A DNA stretch of 64,000 nt from Nymphalis io (taxonomy: Eukaryota; Arthropoda; Insecta; Lepidoptera; Nymphalidae): contig NC_065901.1 in the NCBI RefSeq assembly GCF_905147045.1, forward strand, positions 1,922,001-1,986,000, given 5' to 3'. This document shows, piece after piece, positions 1-12,274 of this stretch. The notes below the pieces were generated by a model that worked only from the letters and a program-made list of their open reading frames with translations, was not told the origin of the DNA and ran no database searches. Numbering within the stretch: the stretch's first letter is position 1; the number at the start of each line of letters is the position of its first letter. The position numbers were made by a program, and so were the translations under genes.

Positions 1-930
1 CAGAGCCCGAACCGGAACCGGAACCAGAACCAGAGCCCGAACCGGAACCAGAACCACAACCAGAGCCCGAACCGGAACCAGAACCAGAACCACAACCAGA
101 GCCACAACCTGAACCAGAACCACAACCGGAACCACAACCAGAACCAGAGCCACAGCCAGAGCCCGAACCGGAACCGGAACCAGAACCAGAGCCACAACCT
201 GAACCAGAACCACAACCGGAACCACAACCAGAACCAGAGCCACAGCCAGAGCCCGAACCGGAACCGGAACCAGAACCACAACCAGAGCCTGAACCGGAAC
301 CCGAACCAGAGCCACAACCTGAACCAGAACCACAACCGGAACCACAACCAGAACCAGAGCCACAGCCAGAGCCCGAACCGGAACCGGAACCAGAAGCAGA
401 GCCCGAACCGGAACCAGAACCACAACCAGAGCCCGAACCGGAACCAGAACCACAACCAGAGCCCGAACCGGAACCAGAGCCACAGCCAGAGCCCGAACCG
501 GAACCGGAACCAGAACCAGAGCCCGAACCGGAACCAGAACCACAACCAGAGCCCGAACCGGAACCAGAGCCACAGCCAGAGCCCGAACCGGAACCAGAAC
601 CAGAACCACAACCAGAGCCTGAACCGGAACCCGAACCAGAGCCACAACCGGAACCACAACCAGAACCAGAGCCACAGCCAGAGCCTGAACCGGAACCCGA
701 ACCAGAGCCACAACCTGAACCAGAACCACAACCGGAACCACAACCAGAACCAGAGCCACAGCCAGAGCCCGAACCGGAACCGGAACCAGAACCAGAGCCC
801 GAACCGGAACCAGAACCACAACCAGAGCCCGAACCGGAACCAGAACCACAACCAGAGCCCGAACCGGAACCAGAGCCACAGCCAGAGCCCGAACCGGAAC
901 CAGAGCCACAGCCAGAGCCCGAACCGGGAC
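1..930 (+). repeat. Coding minisatellite, 6-base core with higher-order units
   Basis: Tandem 6-base units of the form GAR-CCN or CAR-CCN are organised in larger blocks. The same block start (GAGCCACAACCT) recurs at 99, 189, 309 and 705, so higher-order spacings are multiples of 30. Differences between units are mostly G/C at the first codon base (Glu or Gln) or silent third-base changes. Confidence 0.9.
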
Positions 931-1217
931 CCGAACTAGAGCCTGAACCTGCACCTGAACCTGAGCCTGAGCCCGATCCAAAACCTGAAGATTCCACTAA
1001 CAACGAAAAAGCAAGCTTTTGGAATCCTTTGACCATATCGTTGGTCGCTGTTGGATCAACTGTAGCACTTTTGGTATCAATTGTAGGAGCATATCACTTG
1101 GGTAAAGTCAGAGCTCAAGATGGTAACCAATTTTTAATCGAGGATATAAGGCCCAACAGATTTATTCCTCGTGTGAGACTTCCTCGTCACCGTCCCTCAA
1201 ACTTTGATTATGTGTAG
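3..1217 (+). CDS. 3' part of a Glu-Pro-Gln repeat single-pass membrane protein (5' end outside window)
   Basis: One frame is open from base 3 to the TAG at 1215-1217 (about 404 residues), with no start codon in the window. Up to about base 926 it encodes only Glu, Pro and Gln (EPEPQPEP style). It then changes to a mixed Glu/Pro/Asp/Lys stretch and a hydrophobic helix of about 23 residues (LTISLVAVGS... to ...GAYHL, roughly 1032-1100). A basic tail of about 38 residues follows, ending SNFDYV. The layout suggests a type I membrane or cell-surface protein with an acidic, stiff, proline-rich stalk. I do not recognise the family. The repeat array is also a DNA minisatellite, so its length is probably polymorphic. 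ATTAAA at 1436 and AATAAA at 1531-1536 could end the transcript. The single open frame over more than 1.2 kb, including the non-repetitive tail, argues that it is coding. Confidence 0.75.
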   Translation, partial: EPEPEPEPEPEPEPEPEPQPEPEPEPEPEPQPEPQPEPEPQPEPQPEPEPQPEPEPEPEPEPEPQPEPEPQPEPQPEPEPQPEPEPEPEPEPQPEPEPEPEPEPQPEPEPQPEPQPEPEPQPEPEPEPEPEAEPEPEPEPQPEPEPEPEPQPEPEPEPEPQPEPEPEPEPEPEPEPEPEPQPEPEPEPEPQPEPEPEPEPEPQPEPEPEPEPEPQPEPQPEPEPQPEPEPEPEPEPQPEPEPQPEPQPEPEPQPEPEPEPEPEPEPEPEPEPQPEPEPEPEPQPEPEPEPEPQPEPEPEPEPQPEPEPGPELEPEPAPEPEPEPDPKPEDSTNNEKASFWNPLTISLVAVGSTVALLVSIVGAYHLGKVRAQDGNQFLIEDIRPNRFIPRVRLPRHRPSNFDYV

Positions 1218-3302
1218 AAAGTTAAACAGTAATTCCTTAGCTTACAGTGCAATTATACCATTTTTACCAAATAACTAACTAAGTCGGCATAATATTTGTA
1301 CTGCAAAAAAAAATTAATAACGGTCGATAATGGTAATAGAAGGGGGCAAACAGATGAAAAATCTCTAGAATACAGTACTAAAATTCTTTATAAATAATAT
1401 AAAATATGTCTTAAGATAGTGAAAAAAATAATAACATTAAAACATTTTCTTCGTTTTTGGAGATAAGATACTGAATTTAGTTTCTATAACATAGCTGAAA
1501 GTTGAAACGAGTTATTTAATTATTATGTTTAATAAAATATTTAGAGCGGTGGTCTGACCGCTTATATCAAATATATATTTTAAATGAAACAGAAGTCGAT
1601 TCAATAATCCACTCATAATCCAAGATAATGACAGAATTATCGATAAACGTTCGGTACTTTTATAAATTCTCCTTAATATGTTTTTATTGGACATTATTTT
1701 TGCAGTGGTATTCATTGTAATAGTTATATTATCTGTTGTCATGAAATAATATTGTTATTGCATTTATTATATATATATTTCACTTAATACATAAAGTAGA
1801 TTGTCATTGTTTATAAAACATTTGTATTGCTTTACAGTTTCCTTAACATAAGGGCACTTAAATTACTTATTTCCTCTCTTAGTACTCTGTTTAGTGATAT
1901 TAATCTGTATTTATTCAGTAGAAATGAGCCATCTCTGTATGTTTTAATTGATGACGAAGGGTTTTTTACGTTAAAAGTACTCTTCATAGTACACAAATAA
2001 ACATAGACATACTAAATTTACATGAAAGTTGTAAGAGAGGTGCTTATCGCTAAGATTTAGTGACAATATATATTTATAAATTTCATCAGCATTGATCATT
2101 TTAGTAATTCGTATGGTGGGAGAAATCTACTCACCAATCTAGAGTTGATGTCAGAGCCACAAATATACTAATTTATAACGATTGCCAAATATTCCCGACT
2201 CAATTCTAATCCAACTTTGACTACTCTATATCTATTCGGATCTAAGTCAAACTGATATGATGTTACCATATACCATAATTTCAAAACCATAATTCATTGT
2301 AAACTTTTATAACATTGAGGTATATTTATAATTAAATTATAAAATAGGAAATTCGATAAGCAGAACGATTACGCACAGATTAGATTTCGATAAAATGACA
2401 ATTCCTTCGTAAAATTTGCCCTCAGGTTATAGTTCGTAAAAACAGTCATTAGTTTTACGGACAATGATTATAAAACACAATGGAAATCAATCCAGATCAC
2501 ATTCATTTAACAGGGAGTGCTGGTTTGGGTTGTATTCGCATGTTTATAATAGTCAAATTTATATTAATAATAATTAATAATAAAATAAGAATATAAATAA
2601 ATAAGTTAGAATAGATATAACACCTAGACCTAGCCCTCAATCACATTATTTCTTAAGTCTCTAAAACTAAGCACACGTACAAAATTAAACGTATTTAAAA
2701 TTATTCAAGATCTCGACCACTGACATCGCGTCAATCGAATGTCAAAGTTATTTATTTGTCTGTATTCCTGAAGACATATAAACAACTTTGTCATTGAAGA
2801 AGTCTATAGAAGTCTAATAATAGTACTTACCTACTAGTCTGAAAATATTAAAACAAAATTAATTTATTCATATAATAAGACACACCCGCTTCGTTCGATG
2901 AAATCTGCCATTAGTTGGACAAGTGCATTGAAAATTCTAACAAATACAAACGTATGAGGCGAAGTGGACCAGTGTCTAGAACACGTGATTCGTGCACAAA
3001 TGAGTTTTCATGTTAAATTTAAGTTGTGTCTATAATTCATCTTACAATCGGGTTTAAAGGAAATAAGCGTGTGTATCTATCAAACCACATTGAAACAGCA
3101 TGGTCAAATAAGTTCTAAACATTTACAGATTACAATAGATTAAATTAACCAAGGCACATACTTTACTGTTTACTATTTTAACATAATGATTGTGATTATG
3201 TCCTCATGATCGTTTTCTCTCATATAATATAGCTAATGCGCAGTACACATTATAGTGCATAAATGTGTGCGCAAAGTGTTTTTTTTTTATATAGAATAGG
3301 AA
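1218..3302. other. AT-rich 3' flank, no gene seen
   Basis: Probable 3' UTR and flank of the Glu-Pro repeat gene, followed by AT-rich sequence. Short open frames here have no recognisable protein content, and I see no splice-compatible exons. Confidence 0.5.
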
Positions 3303-3482
3303 GATTTTAGTGAAATTAGACACATGCAGGTTTCCTCACGATGTTTGCCTTCACCGTATAGCACGAGATGAATTATTATCACAAATTAAGCACATGAAAA
3401 TTCAGTGGTGCTTGCCCGGGTTTGAACTCACAATCGTCGGTTAAGATTCACGCGTTCTTACCACTGGGCCATCTCGTCTAAT
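3303..3482 (-). mobile_element. SINE A copy, 3'-truncated
   Basis: Matches the SINE A consensus seen elsewhere in the window: the reverse complement has the A-box-like GGCCCAGTGGTAAG, the B-box-like GTGTTCAAAC region and the body ATTCATCTCGTGCT. It begins next to a T-run plus TATAGAATAGG, which is the end of SINE B, so the junction may be a fused or adjacent insertion. Confidence 0.75.
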
Positions 3483-5333
3483 GAAGTTAAAGTTAATACA
3501 TTTTATTTGCAAAATTTACAGAGCCTTTCTGAAAATTTTATCAGCATGCATCAACCCTTTGTGTTGTCATAGATAGTCGTTAATTGTGTAAGACTATTGC
3601 CCAGTCTATCTGACTATGAATAAACCCAATGTATTACAGATTATCCTTGTCTATCCAGCTCCAGGCGATGAAACAATGAACCTAACTTCCTCATTGCACG
3701 AATATAATTGAAATGCATTGCAGACGTGTCCGGCGTTACAATGATTATATTTCTTTAAGTTATTTCAAATTTATTGCAATTTAAATATAATTATATCAAA
3801 TTAATTCTTATTGCGTATGAAGAAGTAAATAATGTAAACTATAAAATCAATGAATTGGTTAATATATAAAAGGGTACAGTATTTATAATTTAATTCGTTA
3901 TTATTTAGTCTGTTGGTTCATTTGTTAATTATCTTCTTTTAAACTGCAAGTTTTAATTTGATCGGGTTTTCATGATCATTTAGATAAGTTATAAAGGAAG
4001 GCTTAAATAATACATTCATATTTGATTTGATAAAAGCAGAGGAATTTAATGGTTTTTAATCAAATTTTTCAAAATTGCTTATAGGGTGTTAACATATGTG
4101 AGACTCGTTAAACTATAAGGGATATATCAAATTAATGTTCTTCTTAATATTATGTCTTAATAATATCTGGCTGGTCGCATTTATCTATTATGTATGCATT
4201 TTTAGATAAACAATTTTACTTATAGGACTAATACTCAAATAAAAAAAGTACATTATATTATTCAGGTAGTATTAATCTAGTAATAATGAATACTCTACCA
4301 TACAAACATAAATAATAACTGTAAGTGATATGTACGTTAAACGTCAAAAAATATATAAACGCGAAAAACATTTAAACCAAATCAAAGCAAAATAAACTGT
4401 ATTCAAGTTGGTTCTTGTAGGCGCTTTTGAATCATTTTAGAGTATTAAATTTAAAAATACCACAACAAAATAATGCAATAAACAAAGTCGTAATATATGC
4501 GACATTTGCTTCAAAATATTAAATATTCTGGCCGTATTTTGGCCACAGCAAAACCGTCACTCGCTATCAAACTAGATTATATACTACACAAACATAAATA
4601 CACTCTGTTCCCTGAAAATCATAGACCAGTGGAACTGTGATATAAACAGTTAAAGAAAGATCAAACGTAAAGAATGTGTTCCGAGACACGATTGTGTATC
4701 AAAGTCAACTTCCCAACTCCGGCAGTTACTGAAAAATTCTTAATAGAAAAACCCAATAACTTTTATTGGCCCGACAGCTGAATAAGATAGATACGACAAT
4801 AAGTTTGGAATACAATATAAAAACCAACTTAAATTCTGATACCAAACATTAGTTATAAAGTTTTGTTAGCGGCTGTTAAGTTAAAACTGATTTCTCTCTT
4901 TCCGTCATTATAGATTTGACACTCGAAAGAAGAAGACAGCAATGCTTAAACAATCACCCGCTTATATTTAATATGACAACTGACATTTTTTTATTTAATT
5001 AAAAAATTAAAGTAGTTACTTTGTAACGATGAATAGTAAAAAAAAATAATGTATTACACATTATACGATTTTTTAAGACGAAGTAATACTTGTTCCCGTG
5101 GCCCACATGCCGACTGTCTTCAAGAGCTCTACGTCTTTGTAATTCTTTTGTTCGGTCGTCAGATCTGGACAACTTAATGCTGATGCCGCCATTGTCAAGA
5201 TTACCTTTAAGTTATTATATTGTAGCACCTTGTATCGTATTAATAAGCTTATTAGATTACACCACGGTCAGTGTTGTAAAATATAAATTTATTGTTATAT
5301 TATCCTTGGTCTTATTAACAAGTAACTTGGTAC
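3483..5333. other. AT-rich intergenic DNA with a decayed SINE C piece
   Basis: No gene seen. At about 4690-4785 a degraded SINE C fragment is recognisable (CCCAACTCCGGCAG, then CCCAATAACTTTTATTGGCC). The remainder is AT-rich and unassigned. Confidence 0.45.
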
Positions 5334-5630
5334 TTTACTGGTGGTAGGGCTTTGTGCAAGCTCGTCTGGGTAGGTACCACCCACTCATCAGATATTCTAC
5401 CGCAAAATAGCAATACTTGATATTGTTGTGTTCCGGTTTGAAGGGTGAGTGAGCCAGTGTAATTACAGGCACAAGGGACATAAAATCTTAGTTCCCAAGG
5501 TTGGTGGCGCATTTGATATGTAAGCGATGGTTGACATTTCTTACAATGCCAATGTCTAAGAGCGTTGGTGACCACTTACCATCAGGTGGCCCATATGCTC
5601 GTCCGCCTTCCTATTCTATAAAAAAAAATA
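5334..5630 (+). mobile_element. SINE B, near full length
   Basis: Starts TTTACTGGTGGTAGGGC and ends CTTCCTATTCTATAAAAA. It agrees with the other complete copies (12554, 23032, 42619, 63427) over about 290 bases. Its antisense strand carries the spurious [12 protein letters not shown] frame typical of this family. Confidence 0.9.
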
Positions 5631-5675
5631 CTGGTGTATTTGTTATGTATTACATTTTTGTATGTAGGCTTTCTA

Positions 5676-6022
5676 CCTTGTTTTTTTTATAATATAGACA
5701 TGCGCACGAGCAAATGGTCTACCTGATGATAAGTGGTCACTACCGCGAATAGTCATTGGTGCCGCAAGATATATTAAACATTCCTTACATCGCCAATGCG
5801 ATACCGAACATGGGAACTAATATTTTATGTCCCTTGTGCCTGAAGTCACTAGCTCACTCACGAAACACAACAATAGTAATTAATATATTATTATGTCCGT
5901 TTATAAGCTAACTTCATCTAAATTGCACAATAGATTTAGTTGCGTTTTTCACCATACCATACTTGCGTTTTCACCGTGGGTGGTACTTACCCATACGGTC
6001 TTGAACAAAGCTCTATTACCAA
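5676..6022 (-). mobile_element. Degenerate, interrupted SINE B
   Basis: The left part (TTTATAATATAGAC... to ...CACAACAATAG) and the right part (GGGTGGTACTTACCCATACG... to ...GCTCTATTACCA) are the two ends of SINE B in reverse orientation. They are separated by about 80 unrelated bases. Confidence 0.65.
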
Positions 6023-6089
6023 ATAAGATAATTGAGAAGGTCGATGAACGACGGTCATTAAAGAAAATCCTAATCACAAAAGTTATTAT

Positions 6090-6372
6090 ACTGCACAAGT
6101 GTATGCGCATACCAAAGTGTACTTTTTATCCCTTTACACACAAGTCTGACACGACCGGAAAGAGCTGAGGCGCTGGATCAACGGCTTTACATGTTTTTCG
6201 AGGCACAGGAGAATAAACACTCCTCATTAAAATCAAAATAATCAAAATCCTTTATTCAACATGGAAGAATTTCAATTACTTATTTGATAGGCAAATTAGA
6301 AACTAGCACCTTTCCGGAAAAGAAACACCAAACCCTGAAAGGAACCGGCGATAGAAACTCAGCGGGTTTTTT
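6090..6372 (-). repeat. SINE C fragment followed by dispersed repeat H
   Basis: 6090-6235 matches the internal part of SINE C (TGCACAAGTGTATGCGC, CGACCGGAAAGAG). 6237-6372 matches repeat H in reverse (CCTTTATTCAACATG... to ...ACCGGCGATAGAAACTCAGCGGG), also present at 13500 and 15835. Confidence 0.6.
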
Positions 6373-6437
6373 TGTATCACATAATATATTATATTTACAA
6401 ATTCAATACAAGACAGAAAAGCCAATCATTTTATAAT

Positions 6438-6512
6438 GGTTTCACCCGGGGCTTAAAACCCGGACCTAAGGACTTATAAGCTAGCCATTAGACCGATGAA
6501 GCAGTCTATTAA
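6438..6512 (-). repeat. tRNA-like head of a SINE
   Basis: The reverse complement resembles the tRNA-derived head of SINE C, with a GGGTTTTAAGCCC B-box-like core and an acceptor-side GACTGCTTCAT. A second such piece lies at about 7776-7856. Both are decayed. Confidence 0.4.
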
Positions 6513-7627
6513 TGATCATTGAATAAGAGAATTAAAAAAAAAACGTTTATTAGGATAAACAGGTATTTACAAATATCAAATTGTCTCTTTTGGTTTCGTT
6601 AAAACGCCCTTAAATATTATATAAGTCCTGACGTCATAATTTGAATTGTAAAAATATAAAATCACATTACACATTGTCTGTGACATATGAACCATAAATC
6701 ATATTTTTACTGACTCGAAAACATGAATACTTAGTAAACGAACCATCTTACAGAGTTATTTAATTGAGAAAAAAGAAATTAAAAATTTCGAGAAGATACG
6801 CCGTCGACTCGCCAAGATAATTGGCCGGGATGGCAGAAAAACAGGATAAAATTAATGTGCTGCCATCAAAACACTTCAACGGTTCTTAATTAAGCTTCCA
6901 CTAACGCTTCGCTTGTCGTTTCCACGTCTCTCGTATAAAACAATGAATCCGTGTAGGCGTCAACTATGTTTTCTATTAAATATTTACGTTTAATTAATCG
7001 AAATGGCTTGCTAGTAATCCCGTTTTACTCATTGTTTCCGTTTTTACCGATTACGAGACGAAAAAATATTATAAATTAAGTACTTTTATAATAATGTTTC
7101 CTTACATCTTTCCTTTTAAATATTTAGGAATAAATAAATAAAGTTTTACTTGCGTTTTTTTTAAACAAACAGAATTTATTTACAATATGTAACAAATTAG
7201 ATAATTGTAGTAGTTAAATGAAATAATCATTCGCTTGAAAAAATCACTAAAACATATTTTTTAAAGTTTTTATTTAATGTGTCTACATTTTATTCTTATT
7301 TTTAATTCATCTCAAAATTATTTTTATCCAATGATACAACTATCAGTCGACAACAAAGACTTAAGAAAAGCTGATCGTTTATGTCGTTTGTTTGTGTGTG
7401 TCTTACAAAATAGCACTGCTCTAGAAGTACATGCTGCTCTTATTAGCAACAGCCTTCCGAGCAAACTCAACGCCTTGAGACTAAAGCCTTGGTCAGACAG
7501 GCGAGGCGGGACGGCAACGTGACGACTGCATACACGACGGCGCCTTGTGTTATATGACCATTCATATTAGTAGTTACACAGACAGCAGGATGTGACCCGC
7601 TGAGCGCGACGATGCTGTGTGTATAAT

Positions 7628-7751
7628 TACACTGGCTCACTCATCCTTCAAATCGAAACACAACAATACCAAGTAGTGCTGTTTTGCGGTAGAATATCTG
7701 ATGAGTGGATAGTACCTACCCAGGCGAGCTTGCACAAAGCTTTACCACCAG
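7628..7751 (-). mobile_element. SINE B, truncated copy
   Basis: CTGGCTCACTCATCCTTC... to ...GCACAAAGCTTTACCACCA is the reverse of the first 120 bases of SINE B. Confidence 0.75.
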
Positions 7752-8857
7752 ACATTTCCGAGAGAAATACGCGATAACATTTAATCGGCTGACCTAGGGC
7801 TTAAACTTCGGGTTCTGCTACATTACATGTAGTCAATAGACCTACGAGGCAGTCACACATATATAGGTGTTTCGCATCCTAAAAGCGAAACAATATACAA
7901 AATATATGTAAGCAAAGACGGATAAGAATAATGTGCCTTTTATCTTTATGTATAAACATCAATTTATCTAATTCCTGAATATACATTAAAGAAATGAAAG
8001 CGTTATTTAATAAGTTATTACAATTATGTTTGACGTCCTTTTGTTGTTTTAACATTATCTGGTATTATAACGAATTCCAATTTAATTTCGTCGTGAAAGC
8101 TTTTAAGAAGTTAGCATTATGATGCTTTTAATAAATTAATGAATTCTCCCTGTGTTTTGTTTAAAAGTATTTTGCGTTATGTTTTCCTAACAAGCTGTTT
8201 ACATCCTTAACTTTACGTATACAGTTTTTCAAACGTGGAATTTCTTGTTTTTTTTTTTTTGTATTCATCCATATGTATGTTCTTGACTCAAAATCACAGA
8301 TTTTGAAAAGAGTTTTTTAAAATTGGTTTACATAGATTACACACCTTCATGCAGGCAAGTAAAGCAACGAAAATAACAATATAAAATATTGATACAACAA
8401 TAAAATAGTGAAATATAATTTCCGTTTAAATTTTGGTATTTAAAAAAATTTTAAAACGTGAAATTCTCAATGAATAATGTATATATATATTGAAATTAAT
8501 TATGAATACACAAACATATAGAGTATATTTTTCTAACAGAAAAATAGTGAATATAATACGAAAAGAAATCAAATCAATAACCACATATAAACAAATAAAA
8601 ACTTGTAACGGAAAGTTTTCTGTGAAATGATAAAATGTATGTATACATTTTTTTTATTATTATTATATTATCTACCAATACGCATTGAAGAAGCGTGATG
8701 TAAAAAGTTCCAAAGCTAGTCCTAATTTTACATAGCTCTTTTTTTATAAATAAAAAAATAATAACCGTTTTTTTTGTTTAAAAAAGTGGAGGAAAAATGA
8801 CGACAATTGCATTAGTTTAGTTAAATTGTCACAAAGTATTTTCTATTTATATAAATA

Positions 8858-9064
8858 TGTTGTATTCCGTTTTAAAGGGTGAGTAAGCCAGTAACTACAG
8901 ACGCAAGGGACATAACCTCTTAGCTTCAGTTTGATGATGCATTGGCAATATAAGGAATGAGTAAAGCGCCAATATCTTAGAACGATGTTGAACAAATGAT
9001 CATATATATACATAGCTTCAAGTGGCCCATTCGTCAGTCTGCTAATCTATTTTATGAAAAAAAA
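8858..9064 (+). mobile_element. SINE B, 5'-truncated
   Basis: TTGTATTCCGTTTTAAAGGGTGAG through GTGGCCCATTCGTC and TATTTTATGAAAAAAA matches the 3' two thirds of SINE B with many substitutions. Confidence 0.7.
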
Positions 9065-10954
9065 GGAAAAATATAAATTAAAAAAAATATACAACCAATA
9101 TTTTTAATTTCTCCAGTACTCTCCAGAATTCAATACTAGGTTTGTATATTTGTATTTGCATTTATTGTATATAAACACTTGTGCGCAGAATTGTATTCCA
9201 TTTACGTTATTCATAATTTATACCTTTTGTTCGCGTATCTTGAGGACAAATAATGTCATCGTCTACAATCATCTGTCGTGTAACAGCACGATGGACACTT
9301 TAATACTAAATAACTTTATTATCAAATACATATTTTTATTATCAATATAAAATAAAGAAACAAAGGCCAATGCGGGCAAAATAAGTTGGTCGATCAGAAT
9401 TTAGTTATGAGATGAATAAGTAACTATCTATGTCGGTTTGTTGCGCTTTCACGGCAAAACCGATTTCGATGAAATTTGCTATGAAGCAAGCAACACATGC
9501 CTCCGAAGCGCAGTGACGTTTCTTACATCGGATGGGTTCAAAATTGGAACTCGAAAGCATTCGTTATCAAAGTCCCATTCAAAGTACCCGAAGTACAAAT
9601 TTGACTGGAGTACTATATTTATTATGTTGTTATTAACGAAGATCTTGGATACGTTTGATGGAATGAATATCCTTCTAAACATGAGAGTATTAATAAAAAA
9701 TCAATACCTTTACGACGTGTTCTTAAAGACTGGACAGTTTTCACGTAAAATTTTCTCGGACCTAATTCGAAAGAAATTGTTTTTGCAGCCCGAGGCATTA
9801 CAAGGATCATTTGATCATGGCCTTGGCTATATCATTTTCCATCAAATTGAAAGTTTATTCCCTTCTAAATAATATTTATATTATGAAAATTTTTTGGATT
9901 ATGATTCGCAAATCGATTATGCGACACAACTTAATTAATTTTTTTTTACGTATAAACTATGGCTCCTATGACATTATATGTACATGGAAAAAATCACAAT
10001 ATATAACTTTAGTGGTCTGAATTTTAAGCCTGTACTTTAAAAAATAAATGCTTCATTTCAGCTAATTTGACTATTTCCACGTTACCTAAGCTAATGTAAC
10101 ATTTTTTTTAATTTTTATCATTCTGTCTGTTTGTCCCGGGTAAACTTCAAAACGGATTGAAATTGCATATGTAAAAAAATAATTATTGTAAGTAGTATTC
10201 ATAGATAATGTTTAGTTTCTATTTCATCAAAATCGATTGAATCAATTATAACTTATAACAACTTAAACTTTACACAAAAACGGAACCTCAGATCACGATT
10301 CGTTCTTAAAGCGGATTTAGAAGTATTAAGTAGTAAGTAAATTTTAAGTAACTTCCGTATCCGTCGCGTATTTAACAGTTGAGCTATTTAATTCACTCAA
10401 GATAGAAGATCAAACATGTACATGTAACTCAATTATGCCTGATCAAACATGCCAAGTATTGAACACGCCCACCAACTCAACCGTTAAATAGTAACATTTC
10501 TAATCTGTTTGCTTAGCACGTTAAATGTTAACATGTTACTTAATTATTACTAAATGTATTGTTTACGTTTATTAAGTAAGTTAAAATATAGTTAAATGCT
10601 TGACAACAGAATATACTTATCAAGTTTTCCACAACTAGAATAGTAAATATTTCTAACGATGTAACTATCTAACATAGGCCTTCGAAATATATTTGACTAC
10701 TGGGAAACAACCGTACAACAACAAACATTACAAAATGAATACATTATAATAAAATTAACATTTCCGTTTCAAGAGTTCCTTGTATAATTTAAATAACTAA
10801 CGTGTTGTATAGAGTTATCGAAATTAATGTGTTGAAGCTTTGCACCGGTTCCGGCAACGGTGGCCATGTTTAAAGGAGACCATCGCCGGCCCTGGCTCTG
10901 GAGCGTGACTCAGGGTAACGCGAGATTGTCTTGAGATAGAGTGATTGATGACTT
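9065..10954. other. Unassigned sequence with repeat E and a 144-codon open frame
   Basis: At 9425-9495 (+) is repeat E (TTGCGCTTTCACGGC... then GATGAAATTTGCTATGAAGCAAG), also seen at 35365 and 59850. The 144-codon frame at 9438-9872 starts inside that repeat. It begins with TTG, and open frames lie on the opposite strand in the same place, so it is probably not a gene. The less decayed look of 9500-9870 could mean an unidentified transposon remnant. Confidence 0.35.
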
Positions 10955-11208
10955 AGGGGTAGTAGTAAGGCTCTGTGCAAGCCGTTCGGGTGTCACACAC
11001 TCACTACGTTTTCTACTTCCAAGCAGCATTGTTGTGTTCCGATTTGAAGGGTGAGTAAGCCAGTGTAACTACAGGCACAAACTCTTAGTTACCGATGATG
11101 GTGTCGCATAGGCGATGAAAGGTATGGTTAATATTTCTTATAATACCAACGGTTATGGCCGGTGGTGACCACTTAGCAACAAAAGGCCGAATGCTACGTA
11201 AAAAAAAT
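10955..11208 (+). mobile_element. SINE B, degenerate
   Basis: GGTAGTAGTAAGGCTCTGTG, TTGTGTTCCGATTTGAAGGG and GGTGACCACTTAGC are spaced as in the SINE B consensus. Confidence 0.7.
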
Positions 11209-11649
11209 AATTATTGCTAGATATCGAGTAGAAATTAACTATTTGTTTGTAATTTATACATATTTGTATTTTATTTAATTAAAACTACTTTGTAACGCTT
11301 GACGATTCAAAAGCACTTGAATAAAAATACATTGATTTGGTTTTATTACAATATATAACATACATTGCATTACGATACCTAACAGTCCAAACAAATATAC
11401 AAAAAAAAGAATGTAAACATAATTAACTTATTTTTCATATCTTATAATCAAATATTAAATATAATAAGTAAAATTAATGTAAAATTAATGTTTACGATAA
11501 ATAGATATCGTATCAATATAAAATTATCTTTTGTATTAAGCCATTTACAAGCGTGATTTCTAAAAACATCGTTGGTATCAATAATGTAATCGGTAGACGG
11601 TGTGACACAGATCAACACACGTTTAATAAAGAAAGCCATATTAGGATTA

Positions 11650-11698
11650 AACAGTAACAGCCTGTTAATGTCCCACTGCTGGGCTAAGACCTCCTATA
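11650..11698 (-). repeat. SINE A 3'-end fragment
   Basis: GTAACAGCCTGTTAATGTCC and ACTGCTGGGCTAAGACCTCC are the reverse complement of the SINE A tail. Confidence 0.7.
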
Positions 11699-12274
11699 TA
11701 TATATATATTTTAAATACAAACAAAGTCGACGATAGTAGATGTATTTGACAAAGTAAGCTTAAACATTTTATCCATTTTAGGTGGGAATTCCCCAAGGAT
11801 GTATTACGAACATTTAAGGTGAAGTGTACACTACACGGCGATAGCTATACTGTTATATGTATACTATAATTATTTTTAAATTTAATTTAAATTATGTTAT
11901 GTTTTTTAACACTACAAAAAGTAATACTTTAATGAAACAACTAATTGATGTTAATTTCCACCGAGGTTGTCGATTGCTAGAAGTTATAAGTACGAAGAGC
12001 GGTACGGAGAGTGGATAAGAGAGCGTCATGATATTTTTCTTCAACAGAAAAGGCGCGCCAATACATATTTTACATATAAGCTTTTGAATATTTTGTTTCC
12101 TGATATGGCCTATCAAACCAAGTACGAATCTGGCGAGGGATCTACCTTCATTATATTTACATATAAAAATCAATGTGCTGACTATTAAACCACCGCTTGA
12201 ACTATATCATTTAAAAGCTTAAAATATACGTCACAAAACTCGAAAAAGATTTTTCTATCGTAATACACTTATAA

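Noticed and set aside
1..930. CRISPR-like or satellite array
   Set aside because: No spacer structure; a single reading frame runs through the array into a unique membrane segment and a stop codon.
9438..9872. 144-codon + strand open frame as a gene
   Set aside because: Starts with TTG inside a dispersed repeat, no recognisable domain, antisense frames equally open, no neighbouring exon signals.
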